Below, piece after piece: positions 6,184 through 6,317 of a DNA stretch of 6,317 bases. How positions within the stretch are numbered: position 1 is the stretch's first letter; each line of letters begins with the position of its first letter. The notes beneath the pieces are model-generated. The model did no database searches and was not told where the DNA came from. It worked only from the letters and a program-made list of their open reading frames with translations. Made by a program: the position numbers and the translations under genes. Origin of the DNA: Methanobacteriota archaeon (lineage in GTDB: Archaea; Thermoplasmatota; DTKX01; GCA-020343715); assembly GCA_030594725.1 (NCBI GenBank), contig JAUVEQ010000178.1, forward strand, positions 1 through 6,317. Direction: 5' to 3'.

Positions 6184-6197
6184 CCGCCGCCCGGCGG
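6184..6197. repeat. GC-only perfect palindrome in the divergent intergenic region
   Basis: CCGCCG-CC-CGGCGG is a perfect inverted repeat, also foldable as a 5-bp stem with a GCCC loop. It lies between the 14-bp repeats and the rightward TATA box. It could be a dimeric protein-binding site or chance in GC-rich DNA; no U-tract supports a terminator. Confidence 0.4.
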
Positions 6198-6223
6198 ACC
6201 CTGGCAGCTCCTCTCTCGCCTGC

Positions 6224-6238
6224 GATAACTGTATATAT
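6224..6238 (+). promoter_or_regulatory. Strong rightward BRE/TATA promoter
   Basis: GATAAC (6224-6229) fits the BRE pattern RNWAAY and is followed by TGTATATA (6230-6237), the most AT-rich TATA box in the window. Transcription would start near 6258-6260, reading rightward into the partial gene proposed at the window edge and away from rfcL. Confidence 0.65.
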
Positions 6239-6268
6239 GGCCTGTCAGGTACGTGACGTTCAAGAGGT

Positions 6269-6317
6269 GTGCCCACGTCCGATATCAGGAAGGCAGTGTC
6301 AGACACGGTCTACCGGA
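6269..6317 (+). CDS. Possible start of a rightward gene, cut by the window end
   Basis: From GTG at 6269 an open frame reads MPTSDIRKAVSDTVYR and leaves the window. Of the three plus-strand frames, all open here, it has the most G/C third positions (about 13 of 16 codons), like the confirmed genes. It starts about 10 bases after the start site predicted from the TATA box at 6230-6237, matching the short-leader arrangement of rfcL. No spaced SD is present (AAGAGGTG at 6262-6269 overlaps the start). An in-frame GTG at 6296 is an alternative start. I do not recognise the protein from 16 residues. Confidence 0.4.
   Translation, partial: MPTSDIRKAVSDTVYR

Noticed and set aside
6097..6240. Replication origin suggested by the repeats, the AT-rich TATA stretch and the adjacent rfcL
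   Set aside because: No orc1/cdc6 gene, recognisable ORB element or extended AT-rich unwinding region is visible. A promoter explains the short AT stretch.
5923..6306. Minus-strand frames that cross the 14-bp repeats and enter rfcL (127 and 83 codons)
   Set aside because: They run out of frame into rfcL and encode a His/Pro repeat only because of the DNA repeat. The rfcL promoter lies inside them.

Overview
This GC-rich window reads as chromosomal DNA from a euryarchaeal-type archaeon. The protein set is specific to Archaea: an archaeal-type 20S proteasome beta subunit, the KH/beta-CASP nuclease aCPSF1 (FttA), the stand-alone wyosine enzyme Taw1, a replication factor C large subunit with a PCNA-binding tail, and BRE/TATA promoters. 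The beta subunit resembles, from memory, that of Thermoplasma acidophilum, so Thermoplasmatota is a reasonable guess. The lineage is an inference that a tree of RfcL or aCPSF1 would settle.

Layout, left to right. Positions 1-86 (+) hold the last 27 codons of a protein ending in a hydrophobic segment and an RRRRK tail, in the style of an archaeal surface-protein sorting signal. Sixteen bases later a TTG-started Trm9-like methyltransferase runs 103-762 (+). After a small hairpin and a clear BRE/TATA promoter come psmB (866-1501, +) and the aCPSF1 gene (1569-3476, +), which are probably co-transcribed. aCPSF1 converges, with only 20 bp between stops, on taw1 (3497-4432, -). Upstream of taw1 on the same strand is rfcL (4514-6052, -). 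The last 265 bases form a divergent intergenic region. It holds three perfect copies of a G-rich 14-bp repeat just upstream of the rfcL promoter, a short palindrome, a strong rightward TATA box, and probably the first codons of a rightward gene cut by the window end.

The genes are informational housekeeping genes: protein turnover (PsmB), transcription termination and RNA 3'-end cleavage (aCPSF1), tRNA modification (Taw1 at G37 of tRNA-Phe; the Trm9-like enzyme possibly at wobble U34), and clamp loading (RfcL). Catalytic residues of the four best-recognised proteins are intact. I see no mobile element, CRISPR array, rRNA or tRNA, and no convincing new multi-gene system. The less ordinary signals are the 14-bp repeat array beside the rfcL promoter, the Asn-Gly linker of RfcL with its perfect 24-bp tandem duplication, a near-identical promoter element before taw1 and rfcL, and the sorting-signal-like tail at the left edge.
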